Origin: Streptomyces sp. NBC_01353
Lineage (GTDB): Bacteria; Actinomycetota; Actinomycetes; Streptomycetales; Streptomycetaceae
Length of the DNA stretch: 64,000 bases
Assembly: GCF_036237275.1 (NCBI RefSeq)
Contig: NZ_CP108352.1
Coordinates: 2,294,001-2,358,000, forward strand
Reading direction: 5' to 3'
Position 1 is the stretch's first letter. The number at the start of each line of letters is the position of its first letter. The position numbers and the translations under genes were made by a program. This document shows positions 16,062 through 24,262 of the stretch, piece after piece. The notes below the pieces were generated by a model. The model had not been told where the DNA came from. It did no database searches and was given only the letters and a program-made list of their open reading frames with translations.

Positions 16062-17340
16062 CTGGGCGGGGAACGTCACCTCCCGTCCGGTGCGGGACGT
16101 GCGCCCGGCCTCGGCCGAGGAGTTGGCCGACGCGGTCAGGAAGGCGGCCGCTGACGGGCTGCGGGTGAAGACGGTCGGCACAGGTCACTCCTTCACCTCG
16201 ATCGCCGCCACGGACGGCGTGCTGGTCCGGCCGGACCTGCTGACGGGCATCAGGCGCATCGACCGCGAGACGATGACGGTCACGGTGGAGTCCGGCACTC
16301 CGCTCAAGCGGCTCAACGTGGCGCTGGCCCGGGAGGGCCTGTCGCTCACGAACATGGGCGACATCATGGAGCAGACGGTCGCCGGGGCCATCTCCACCGG
16401 CACCCATGGCACCGGCCGCGACTCGGCCTCGATCGCCGCGCAGATCCGGGAGCTGGAGCTGGTCACCGCGGACGGGCAGCTGATGACCTGTTCGGAGAAG
16501 GAGAATCCGGAGGTCTTCGCGGCCGCCCGGATCGGACTCGGTGCGCTCGGCGTGGTCACGGCGATCACCTTCGCCGTGGAACCGGTCTTCCTGCTCTCCG
16601 CGCGCGAGGAGCCGATGACCTTCGACCGGGTCACCTCGGAGTTCGACGCGCTGCACGCGGAGAACGAGCACTTCGAGTTCTACTGGTTCCCGCACACCGA
16701 CAACTGCAACACCAAGCGCAACAACCGCAGCGCAGGCCCCGCCGCTCCGCCCGGAAAGATCAGCGGCTGGATCGAGGACGAACTGCTCTCCAACGGGGTC
16801 TTCCAGCTCGCCTGTTCGCTCGGCCGGGCCGTGCCTCCGGTGATCCCCTCGCTCGCGAAGATCTCGAGCCGCGCGCTGTCGGCCCGTACGTACACCGACA
16901 TCCCGTACAAGGTCTTCACCTCCCCGCGCCGGGTGCGCTTCCTGGAGATGGAGTACGCCCTGCCGCGCGAGGCGGCCGTCGCGGCGCTGCGCGAGGTGAA
17001 GGCCATGGTCGAGCGCTCGCCGCTGAAGGTGAGCTTCCCGGTGGAGGTGCGGACGGCCCCGGCCGACGACATCACGCTCTCCACGGCCTCGGGCCGGGAG
17101 ACCGCGTACATCGCCGTGCACCTCTACAAGGGCACGCCCCACCGCGGGTACTTCACCGCCGTGGAGCGCATCATGACCGCGCACGGCGGCCGGCCGCACT
17201 GGGGCAAGGTGCACACCCGGGACGCCGCGTACTTCTCCGAGGTCTATCCGCGCTTCGCCGAGTTCACGGCGCTGCGTGACCGGCTGGACCCGGGACGGCT
17301 GTTCGCCAACGACTATCTGCGCCGGGTGCTGGGCGACTGA
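15991..17340 (+). CDS. FAD-linked D-arabinono-1,4-lactone oxidase family protein
   Basis: A 449-residue VAO/PCMH-type flavoprotein. The N-terminal FAD-binding half has VGTGHSFT (H66 is the likely covalent FAD-attachment residue, as in aldonolactone and alditol oxidases) and GAISTGTHGTG. The C-terminal half is the ALO domain, with EFYWFPHTD and the terminal HWGKVH...DPGRLFANDYL motif. It oxidises an aldonolactone or alditol, giving H2O2. GTG 15991 has the strong site GGAGGGG 5 bp upstream; a GTG at 16042 is a shorter alternative. It overlaps the MFS gene, suggesting transport and oxidation of the same sugar-type compound. Confidence 0.88.
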   Translation: MSGTSTGQSQGSGSTGTVSSPWRNWAGNVTSRPVRDVRPASAEELADAVRKAAADGLRVKTVGTGHSFTSIAATDGVLVRPDLLTGIRRIDRETMTVTVESGTPLKRLNVALAREGLSLTNMGDIMEQTVAGAISTGTHGTGRDSASIAAQIRELELVTADGQLMTCSEKENPEVFAAARIGLGALGVVTAITFAVEPVFLLSAREEPMTFDRVTSEFDALHAENEHFEFYWFPHTDNCNTKRNNRSAGPAAPPGKISGWIEDELLSNGVFQLACSLGRAVPPVIPSLAKISSRALSARTYTDIPYKVFTSPRRVRFLEMEYALPREAAVAALREVKAMVERSPLKVSFPVEVRTAPADDITLSTASGRETAYIAVHLYKGTPHRGYFTAVERIMTAHGGRPHWGKVHTRDAAYFSEVYPRFAEFTALRDRLDPGRLFANDYLRRVLGD

Positions 17341-17343
17341 CGG

Positions 17344-18156
17344 TCACTCGGCCGGGATCCCTTGTCCATCGGCATCGGTGCCGGTGGACGGGGTCCCCGT
17401 CGGAGTCGGGGTCGGCGTCGTGCCGGTGGGCGTGGGCGTCGGAGTGGGTGTGGGCGTCGGGTCGCCCCCGGTCGAGCGGGAGGGCGTCGGCGTGGGGTCG
17501 GGGGTGGTCCCGCCGGTCCCCGGGGACTGCGTGCCGGTACCGCCGCCGCTCTCGTCCCGCTCCCGCTGCCGCTCGGTCCGCGGCTGTTGCGAGGGCGTCG
17601 CACCGGTCGACGGCTCGGTCCTGCCGCCGCCGTCGCCCCTGACGACCGAACCGAAGGTCGTGCTCCCCTTGGTGCCGCTGAAGTCCTGATCGGAGATCAG
17701 TTCGTAGCTGGTGATGCCGCCCATGGCGACCAGGAAGACGAGCGCCGCGGCGATGCCGGAGCGCTTCCAGCCCCGGACGCGGGTGCCGTGCGTGGTGGCC
17801 TCGCCGAACTCGTCCCCGAACTCGCCGCCGTACGAGGGTGTCCCGGGCCCGCCGACGGTCGCGAACACCTGCGTACGGTCCGGCGCCGGCTGCCGGGCCG
17901 CGGGCTCCGCCGCCTTCGACGGCTCCGAGTGGACGGCGACTTCCCTTATCTGCTCTCCCGTGCGTCTGAAGAGGTGTTGGAAGACCGAGCCGCCGCAGGT
18001 CGCGATGACACTGATCACACCGGCGCCGAGGATCGTGCCGTACACGCCGAGGGTGGAGGCGAGTTTGGCGGCGACGACGGCGGCGACCGCACTGCCGGAG
18101 ACCTGGGCGACGCTGAGGTCGATCCGCTTCTTCTTCTCGTCCTTCGCCTGATCCAT
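17344..18156 (-). CDS. Membrane protein with Pro/Thr-repeat C-terminus
   Basis: A 270-residue protein of unknown function. A positively charged start (DEKKKR) is followed by a hydrophobic Ala/Val region (~20-52), a charged loop, a second TM (~128-146) and an extracytoplasmic tail of ~110 residues. The tail is Gly/Thr/Ser-rich and ends in a run of alternating Pro-Thr (from an imperfect GGTCGG/GGTGTC-type microsatellite at ~17395-17490). The C-terminal part probably spans the cell wall. ATG 18156 is chosen for the AGGG site 6 bp upstream; ATGs at 18177 and 18189 have no site. Convergent with the lactone oxidase, 3 bp apart. Confidence 0.75.
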   Translation of the reverse strand: MDQAKDEKKKRIDLSVAQVSGSAVAAVVAAKLASTLGVYGTILGAGVISVIATCGGSVFQHLFRRTGEQIREVAVHSEPSKAAEPAARQPAPDRTQVFATVGGPGTPSYGGEFGDEFGEATTHGTRVRGWKRSGIAAALVFLVAMGGITSYELISDQDFSGTKGSTTFGSVVRGDGGGRTEPSTGATPSQQPRTERQRERDESGGGTGTQSPGTGGTTPDPTPTPSRSTGGDPTPTPTPTPTPTGTTPTPTPTGTPSTGTDADGQGIPAE

Positions 18157-18642
18157 GCCCCGCCCTTGCCTGCTCATCTGTTCAACCATGCACCCACAAG
18201 GGACAAATGGGCGAAGTGAATAGTTCCGTTTCCGTTGGTTCTGTGAAGAGGGACACGTACGGGCGAAGGTCGCGGAGACTCAACTCCCGTACCTCCGGAG
18301 AAGTTGGGCGGCGTGCCGGTCCACCCAGGTGGCCCGAATGGAGTACTGTGTCGAGCCCTGGGTCCGGGCTCCCGCAAGGGCGCTCGGGGTCTACGGGAGG
18401 GGGCCGAAAGTGGCACTCGAACCGGCGGCGCCGTGGCACCGCACGGATCCTGTCGCACAGCGTGACCGCCGGTCACTCTGCGTCGTAAATAGGTAACCGT
18501 GCCATAACGGCGTTCCAGGGTCCATGCCCGACACGCCGGGCAACTCGGCAAGGTTGTGGCAGGCTGCACCCGGGCAGGCCACACTCGACTAGCGGAAGCA
18601 GCGACGCACGTGACGTCGGCAGGCACCACCCGGGAGGTCCCC
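18157..18642. other. Intergenic region upstream of sepH
   Basis: 486 bp between divergent genes. No gene of convincing codon pattern or RNA gene is seen. The last 60 bp hold a strong GGGAGG ribosome site for sepH. Promoters for both neighbours should be here; boxes are not obvious. Confidence 0.5.
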
Positions 18643-19674
18643 ATGCCCGAACTGCGTGTCGTGGCCGTCTCCAACGACGGCACACGACTGGTGCTGAAGG
18701 CTGCTGACAGCACGGAGTACACGCTTCCGATCGACGAGCGGCTGCGCGCCGCCGTGCGGAACGACCGCGCACGGCTCGGTCAGATCGAGATCGAGGTGGA
18801 GAGCCACCTCCGCCCCCGCGACATCCAGGCACGGATACGTGCCGGTGCCTCCGCGGAGGAGGTCGCCCAGCTCGCCGGCATCCCCGTCGACCGCGTGCGG
18901 CGCTTCGAAGGCCCCGTGCTCGCGGAGCGGGCGTTCATGGCGGAGCGGGCCCGCAAGACCCCCGTGCGCAGGCCCGGGGAGAACACCGGGCCGCAGCTCG
19001 GCGAGGCGGTGCAGGAGCGACTGCTGCTGCGCGGCGCCGAGAAGGACACCGTGCAGTGGGACTCCTGGCGTCGTGACGACGGCACCTGGGAGGTGCTGCT
19101 CGTCTACCGGGTGGCCGGCGAGGTCCACACGGCGAGCTGGACGTACGACCCTCCCAGGCGGCTCGTCCAGGCCGTGGACGACGAGGCGCGCGCCCTGATC
19201 GGCGAGACGGACGACACGATCGCCGCCGCGCCGGAGCCCAGCTTCCCCTTCGTGCCGCGCATCGCCCGGCTGCCGCGGGACAGGCCGCTGGACCGCGCGC
19301 TCGACCGCCAGATGGAGCGGCCCGCGCCGGTCGCCGAGCCGGAGGAGGAGCGGGACTCGCTCACCAGCCTCCTGGAGGCCGTGCCGAGCTTCCGTGGCGA
19401 CATGGTCGTCCCGGACCGGAACCCCGAGCCGTCCTCGACCGAGCCTTCCGACGATCCCGAGGCGGAGGAGCCCCCGGCTCCGGCGGCCTCGGCCGGCGCG
19501 GGCTCGGCCTACGCCGACGTCCTGATGCCCCGCGCGGTCTCGGGCCACCGCGACCGCCTGACGGGCACCACGGACCGCCAGGCCGAGGCGGACGGCGTCC
19601 GCCCGGGCCGCCGCGCGGCGGTCCCGAGCTGGGACGAGATCGTCTTCGGCACACGAAGGAAGAAGCAGGACTGA
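18643..19674 (+). CDS. sepH: Cell division protein SepH
   Basis: A 343-residue protein of the DUF3071/SepH family, which in Streptomyces binds FtsZ and stimulates its assembly during sporulation septation. The N-terminal conserved region (~1-165) contains a helix-turn-helix-like stretch (ASAEEVAQLAGIPVDRVRRFE) shown in the family to contact FtsZ. The middle is acidic and Pro/Glu-rich, and the end carries the conserved PSWDEIVFGTRRKK motif. ATG 18643 follows CGGGAGG by 6 bp. A clear terminator comes 12 bp after the stop. Confidence 0.93.
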   Translation: MPELRVVAVSNDGTRLVLKAADSTEYTLPIDERLRAAVRNDRARLGQIEIEVESHLRPRDIQARIRAGASAEEVAQLAGIPVDRVRRFEGPVLAERAFMAERARKTPVRRPGENTGPQLGEAVQERLLLRGAEKDTVQWDSWRRDDGTWEVLLVYRVAGEVHTASWTYDPPRRLVQAVDDEARALIGETDDTIAAAPEPSFPFVPRIARLPRDRPLDRALDRQMERPAPVAEPEEERDSLTSLLEAVPSFRGDMVVPDRNPEPSSTEPSDDPEAEEPPAPAASAGAGSAYADVLMPRAVSGHRDRLTGTTDRQAEADGVRPGRRAAVPSWDEIVFGTRRKKQD

Positions 19675-19685
19675 CGTCCGTACGG

Positions 19686-19722
19686 GAAGGGGGCTCGCGC
19701 CGACAAGGCGCGGGCCCCCTTC
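19686..19722 (+). terminator. Hairpin terminator of sepH
   Basis: 16-bp stem with one G-T pair (19686-19701 with 19707-19722), loop GACAA, starting 12 bp after the sepH stop. Confidence 0.8.
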
Positions 19723-19737
19723 TCCGTGGCGTCGGGC

Positions 19738-19881
19738 GGTGTCCGGTGGATCAGTGCCGGACTGGACGCGGCGACTCGCGCAGGGCGTCTCCCAGGCCCC
19801 TGGGGGAAGCACCGCAAGGCGCCGTGCCGCTACCGACGTCGCACCTGGCGGCCCCGGCCATGATCCACCGGACACCCCCTA
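19738..19881. mobile_element. MITE-like inverted-repeat element, copy 1
   Basis: 139-bp core bounded by perfect inverted ends GGTGTCCGGTGGATCA (19738-19753 and complement at 19861-19876); the right end continues into CCCCCTAG whose CTA is the stop codon (TAG) of the rhodanese gene. A second copy with the same ends is at 45394-45562, and both share interior words (GCAAGGCGCCG, GGCCCCGGCCATGATCC). Too short to code for a transposase. It lies between convergent genes just after the sepH terminator. Non-autonomous element is the best reading; a conserved structured intergenic repeat is the alternative. Confidence 0.7.
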
Positions 19882-20724
19882 GGGGTTCGGGCCCGTCGCG
19901 ACCGGGCGGGTGGGGTCGTTGGACCACTCCGACCAGGAGCCGGCGTAGAGGGCCGCCGGAATGCCGGCGATCGTCAGGGCCAGCACCTCGTGCGCGCCCG
20001 AGACGCCCGAGCCGCAGTAGACGCCCACGGCTTCGCTCCCGCCGTCGCCCTCGCCCGCGCCGAGCTTGGAGAAGCGCGCCGCCAGCGCCTCCGCGGACAG
20101 GAAGCGGCCCTCCGCGTCCACGTTCTCCGTCGTCGGGGCCGACACGGCGCCCGGGATGTGGCCGCCGACCGGGTCGATCGGCTCCACGTCGCCCCGGTAG
20201 CGCTCCGCCGCCCGGGCGTCGAGGAGCAGGCCCGAGCGGGCCAGCTCCGCCGCCCCGTCCGCGTCGAGCAGACCGACGGCGCCCGGCTCCGGCGCGAAGT
20301 CGCCCGGCTCGGGGATCGGGGTCTCCTTCGACAGGCCGTGGCCCGCCGCCGTCCACGCCCCGAGCCCGCCGTCCAGGACCCGCACGCGCGCGTGCCCTGT
20401 CCAGCGCAGGAGCCACCAGGCGCGGGCCGCGCCCCAGCCGAGCCAGTCGTCGTAGACGACGACCGGGGTGTCGGCGGAGACGCCCGCCCGGCGCATCGCC
20501 GCTCCGAAGGTCGCCAGGTCCGGCAGCGGATGCCGCCCGCCGCTCCCGGGCGGACCTGCCAGTTCCGCGTCCAGGTCCACAAAGACCGCGCCGGGGATGT
20601 GCCCGGCCTCGTACGCGGGCAGCCCGGGTGGGCCGCCGAGCTGCCAGCGGACGTCCAGCAGTACCGGCGGCCTGGCCCCGGCCGACTCGCTCACGAGTTC
20701 GCTTGCGGTGATGATGGGCTTCAT
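19879..20724 (-). CDS. Thiosulfate/3-mercaptopyruvate sulfurtransferase (two rhodanese domains)
   Basis: A 281-residue SseA-type sulfurtransferase with two rhodanese domains (~5-125 and ~155-275). The active-site loop CGSGVSG with C237 is in the second domain, and the CGSGV[ST] form points to 3-mercaptopyruvate-type members. It moves sulfane sulfur to acceptors such as thiols or cyanide. ATG 20724 is chosen; GAGGATGGG lies upstream, and an ATG three codons earlier is too close to that site. The TAG stop is formed by the end of the adjacent inverted-repeat element. Confidence 0.9.
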   Translation of the reverse strand: MKPIITASELVSESAGARPPVLLDVRWQLGGPPGLPAYEAGHIPGAVFVDLDAELAGPPGSGGRHPLPDLATFGAAMRRAGVSADTPVVVYDDWLGWGAARAWWLLRWTGHARVRVLDGGLGAWTAAGHGLSKETPIPEPGDFAPEPGAVGLLDADGAAELARSGLLLDARAAERYRGDVEPIDPVGGHIPGAVSAPTTENVDAEGRFLSAEALAARFSKLGAGEGDGGSEAVGVYCGSGVSGAHEVLALTIAGIPAALYAGSWSEWSNDPTRPVATGPNP

Positions 20725-21055
20725 GGGTCCCATCCTCGCGCAGCACGCCCTGCCTCGGACCATGCCGTAGCTCCGGAGCGACGGCACGGCATCGCACGAC
20801 CGCGAGGATCCGGCCCGGCGATCCAGGCATCCTCGCGTGGGATCGCGCCAAAGAACGGCGCGGCCCTGGCACGCTGCCCGCCCGGTGGTGCGAGCATCTG
20901 CACGGAGGCGCGCGACCCAGCGCGCGTACGGCAGGTGAACGGCGGGCAGTAATCCGCTGCGGTCCCCGGGGCCCCGCTCCCACCGCCCGTACGCGCTCGT
21001 GCGCACGGCTTGTCCCCCCGTACGGCCACGACGATGGTCCGAGGAGAGAGTGACG
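20725..21055. other. Divergent promoter region, rhodanese / VOC protein
   Basis: 331 bp, no supported gene. GAGGAG just before 21056 is the ribosome site of the right-hand gene. No operator-like palindrome of note seen. Confidence 0.4.
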
Positions 21056-21829
21056 ATGACCGAGGCGACTCGGCGCACACCCGGTACACCCTGTTGGGTG
21101 AGCCTGATGGTGCACGGGCTTGACGCGACACAGGAGTTCTACGGCGCGCTCTTCGGCTGGGAGTTCGTTCCCGGCCCTCAGCAGCTCGGCCCGTACGTCC
21201 GCGCGCTGCTCGACGGCAGGGAAGTGGCGGGTATCGGCCAGCTGCCGCCCGACCGGCATCTGCCGGTCGCCTGGACGACGTACCTGGCCACGGACGACGC
21301 GGACGAGACGGCGGAGACCATCCGCTGCTGCGGCGGAACGGTCGCCGTCGGCCCGCTCGACGCGGGCGATGCGGGGCGGATGGTGATCTGCTCCGACCCG
21401 ACGGGCGCGGTCTTCGGTGTCTGGCAGGCCGGGGCGCACCTCGGCACGGCGGCCGCGGGCACGCCCGGCACCCCGGTGTGGAACGAGCTCCTGACGTACG
21501 AGACGTCGGCGGTCGGCAAGTTCTACCGGACGGTGTTCGGGTACGAGGTCGAGCCGGTCGTCTCCGCCGACGTCGACCGTCTGACCCTTTACCTGGAGGG
21601 CCGCCCGGTGGCCTCTCTGCACGGCGTCGGCACGGCGCTGCCGCGCGACCGGGGCGCGCACTGGATGACGTACTTCGAGGTCGCCGACACGGACGCGGCC
21701 GCCCGCCTGGTCACCGAGCTGGGCGGCCAGGTCCTGCGGCCGCCCAGGGAGGGCACGGCGGGGCGGCTCGCCCTCGTCACCGATCCGGAGGGCGCGGTCT
21801 TCACCATCGTCCGCTCGGCGCGCAGCTGA
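21056..21829 (+). CDS. Two-domain VOC (glyoxalase-fold) protein
   Basis: A 257-residue protein made of two VOC modules (~10-125 and ~135-255), each with the WVSLMV/WNELLT opening strand, an EFYGALFGW/KFYRTVFGY helix and a C-terminal SDPTGAVFGVWQ/TDPEGAVFTIV strand. It resembles the 27-kDa antigen Cfp30B-type proteins of actinobacteria. The fold supports metal-dependent lyases, dioxygenases or drug-binding proteins; the metal ligands are not clearly conserved, so a binding role is as likely as catalysis. ATG 21056 has AGGAG 8 bp upstream; an in-frame GTG is two codons earlier. Confidence 0.85.
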   Translation: MTEATRRTPGTPCWVSLMVHGLDATQEFYGALFGWEFVPGPQQLGPYVRALLDGREVAGIGQLPPDRHLPVAWTTYLATDDADETAETIRCCGGTVAVGPLDAGDAGRMVICSDPTGAVFGVWQAGAHLGTAAAGTPGTPVWNELLTYETSAVGKFYRTVFGYEVEPVVSADVDRLTLYLEGRPVASLHGVGTALPRDRGAHWMTYFEVADTDAAARLVTELGGQVLRPPREGTAGRLALVTDPEGAVFTIVRSARS

Positions 21830-21860
21830 GAGGCACCCCGAGCGGCCGCGGTCCTTCGGG

Positions 21861-23186
21861 TCAGCTCCGGCCGCTGCGGACCAGGCTCCGGCGGAGCCGG
21901 GACGCGCCCCGCCGCCCGTCGCCGCCGGGCAGTCCGAGTTCGGTCAGCCGCTCCCGCAGGAAGTACCGCTCCGTGCCCTGGAGCGCCCGGAGGAACTCGG
22001 CCGTCTCGGGGCGCAGCAGCGGGTGGAGTCTCGGCTGCATGCAGTAGCCCACGGCGCGTACGAGCGGGGTCAGGGTCGCCGGTGCCGCGCCGGGCACGGC
22101 GGGGCCCTCGCCCGACTCCAGGTCCGGCACGACATGGTCCACGACGGTGAGCGGCACCCGGTTGCTGTTCTCGTACGGCACGAGCCGCTCCAGGACCGTG
22201 TCGGTGCCGACCCGGGCGATGGGGACGTCGTAGTACACGGAGGCGGTGAGCATCGCGGTGGAGAAGCAGCCGACGACGAGCCGTGGGCGGCAGCGCTCGT
22301 AGAAGGTCTCGGCGAGCAGCGGACCGTCCAGGACGGTGAGCCGTACGCCGGACGCCTCGGCCGCCTCGTGCAGGGCCGTCGAGTAGCGGGCGGGTGCGGT
22401 CGGGTGCGGCTTGAAGATCACCGACGTGTGGCCGGCCGCAGCGGCTCCGCGCAGCATCCGGATGTGCAGCTCCTCCTCCTCGTCGGCGGTGAGGATCCCG
22501 AGGGCGGCGAGGTACTGGCCGAGGAGGAGGGCGGTGGGCGCGGCCGCGACCGCCTCGGTCACCTGCAGGTCGTCCCCTGCCGCCTCGGCGATCTCCGCGA
22601 GCACCGCGCGGAACGCCGCGTCGGGTACGAGCTCGGGCTCGACGTCGTACTCGGCAAGGAGGAGCGGGCGCAGACCGGGCACCAGGTCGAGGTGGAGCAG
22701 GCGCTGGATGCGGCAGGCGATCGACTGGGGCAGCTCCGCGCGCGTCGGCCCGTAGCTCATCAGGCCGTCCGCGTAGACCTCGACGGTGCTCTCCGCGAAG
22801 ACCGCGGCGAGCGCCTTGGCGGGATTGACCTGGATGGACTCGACGATCAGCTCGACCGGGGCGGTGCCGAGCCCCCAGGCCGTCCGGAACACCCGCTGCC
22901 ACAGCGGGGCCTCCTCCGGGCGGGGCGACCAGGAGCTGGGATGGTGCGGATGGATGGCCTCGTTCCAGTCGATCGCCTCGTCGAACCGGGTGGCGATCCG
23001 GTCGTAGCCGGTCATCGCGTCGAGCCGCAGAGCCGTCTCCGGGATCTCCGCGTTGTTCGACACGAGGAGGATCCGCCGGACGTCCTCGCGGGCACCGAAC
23101 CGGCCTGCGTCGAGCGCCGCCGCGAGCGTGGCCGCGCCGTAGAGCGTGGACACCTGGAAGATCTGGGTGCGCGGGTTCGCGGTCAT
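21861..23186 (-). CDS. Polysialyltransferase-like glycosyltransferase
   Basis: A 441-residue protein resembling the bacterial alpha-2,8-polysialyltransferase (POLYST) family. Visible landmarks are an acidic-Gly motif YADGLMSYG (D140-G141), the HP motif FKPHPTAP (H261-P262) and a Ser/Thr motif GCFSTAML (S309-T310), in the order and spacing known for that GT-B family. The likely product is a sialic-acid-like or other acidic sugar polymer, but no CMP-sugar synthetase or nonulosonate genes are visible here. It follows the GT2 gene by 3 bp and so is translationally coupled to it. The Arg-rich C-terminal tail may contact membrane lipids. Confidence 0.75.
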   Translation of the reverse strand: MTANPRTQIFQVSTLYGAATLAAALDAGRFGAREDVRRILLVSNNAEIPETALRLDAMTGYDRIATRFDEAIDWNEAIHPHHPSSWSPRPEEAPLWQRVFRTAWGLGTAPVELIVESIQVNPAKALAAVFAESTVEVYADGLMSYGPTRAELPQSIACRIQRLLHLDLVPGLRPLLLAEYDVEPELVPDAAFRAVLAEIAEAAGDDLQVTEAVAAAPTALLLGQYLAALGILTADEEEELHIRMLRGAAAAGHTSVIFKPHPTAPARYSTALHEAAEASGVRLTVLDGPLLAETFYERCRPRLVVGCFSTAMLTASVYYDVPIARVGTDTVLERLVPYENSNRVPLTVVDHVVPDLESGEGPAVPGAAPATLTPLVRAVGYCMQPRLHPLLRPETAEFLRALQGTERYFLRERLTELGLPGGDGRRGASRLRRSLVRSGRS

Positions 23187-23189
23187 GGG

Positions 23190-24155
23190 TCAGGCGGTCC
23201 TTCCGGTGGCGCGCAGGCTGGTGAGCAGGGTGCTGCGCGCGGTGTCCATCGTGGCCAGCGTCTCGTCGAGCACCTGCTGCGGCATGCGGCGCAGGGCGTC
23301 GGTGACGTTCTGCCTGAGCCGCTTGGTGACGGCCGGCTCGTACTGGTCGGCCTTGCCCATATGGAAGGCGATCATGGCGCAGTAGGTGCGTACCGCCTTC
23401 GGCAGAAAGCGATCGGCCTCGGGGTCCTTCGACACCTCTTCGAGAAGGAGGTCGTAGGAAGGAATGAAGTCCAGTTGGCGGTTGTCGGTGATCTGCGTGA
23501 GTGAGGTCGTGACGCCGCGCCGGTAGAAGACTCCGTGCAGGCTGAGAGCCGCGTAGGTGGTGGCTTTCAGATGGAGGCGCCAGACCCAGAGCCGGTCCTC
23601 GGCGGTGCGCAACTTCGTCTCGAACCGCGAGGCGCCGTTCTCGAAAAGACGGCTGCTGTAGATACCGAAGGGGACGAAGGGATAGTCCACCATCGTCACC
23701 ATCTTGGCCGGTGCGATTCCGTCGCGCGGATTCATCACGGTGTCGCGGAGTTCGGCGGGCGCGTAGCGGATGCTGCGGGAGCTGCCGGTCGACTGCACAT
23801 GGTCGGTACGGGCGAAGTCGCAACCGAGCGACTCGATGCCGCGGACCATGGCGCGCAGGTGGCCGGGGGCGTACCAGTCGTCGCCGTCGAGGAAGGTGAC
23901 GTAGTCCCCGGTCGCCGCGTCCAGGCCGGTGTTGCGCGCCTGCGCGACGCCGAGATTGGTCTCGTGGCGGATGACGGTGGCGTTGGGGACCCGGCTCTGC
24001 CAGCGATCCAGCACGTATGGCGTCTCGTCCGTGGAGCAGTCGTCGATCAGCAGGAACTCGAAGTCCGGGTCCGCGTTGTTCGCGAGGCTGCGCATGGTGT
24101 CGGGGGCATAGATCCCGACATTGTGGAGAGGCACGATGACGGACAGTTTCGGCAC
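23190..24155 (-). CDS. GT2 family glycosyltransferase
   Basis: A 321-residue GT-A enzyme. It starts with the canonical KLSVIVPLHN strand, followed by EFLLIDDCSTDET (nucleotide site), the DGDD metal motif (D90-D93, FLDGDDWYAPGHL) and a TAEDRLWVWRLHL acceptor-side motif. It transfers a sugar from an NDP-sugar to an acceptor such as teichoic acid or surface glycan. I chose GTG 24155 (GGGA site ~7 bp upstream, begins exactly at the fold); a GTG at 24170 would add five residues. Middle gene of the YfhO-GT2-polysialyltransferase set, all on the minus strand. Confidence 0.88.
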   Translation of the reverse strand: MPKLSVIVPLHNVGIYAPDTMRSLANNADPDFEFLLIDDCSTDETPYVLDRWQSRVPNATVIRHETNLGVAQARNTGLDAATGDYVTFLDGDDWYAPGHLRAMVRGIESLGCDFARTDHVQSTGSSRSIRYAPAELRDTVMNPRDGIAPAKMVTMVDYPFVPFGIYSSRLFENGASRFETKLRTAEDRLWVWRLHLKATTYAALSLHGVFYRRGVTTSLTQITDNRQLDFIPSYDLLLEEVSKDPEADRFLPKAVRTYCAMIAFHMGKADQYEPAVTKRLRQNVTDALRRMPQQVLDETLATMDTARSTLLTSLRATGRTA

Positions 24156-24262
24156 ACGGAATCCCAACACTCAAACAGACGATCAATCAGTCGATCACGC
24201 GGGCGATCGAGTCATGACGTTCACCCGGACAAACGCCGACCAGGCGGGCAGCGTATCCATCG

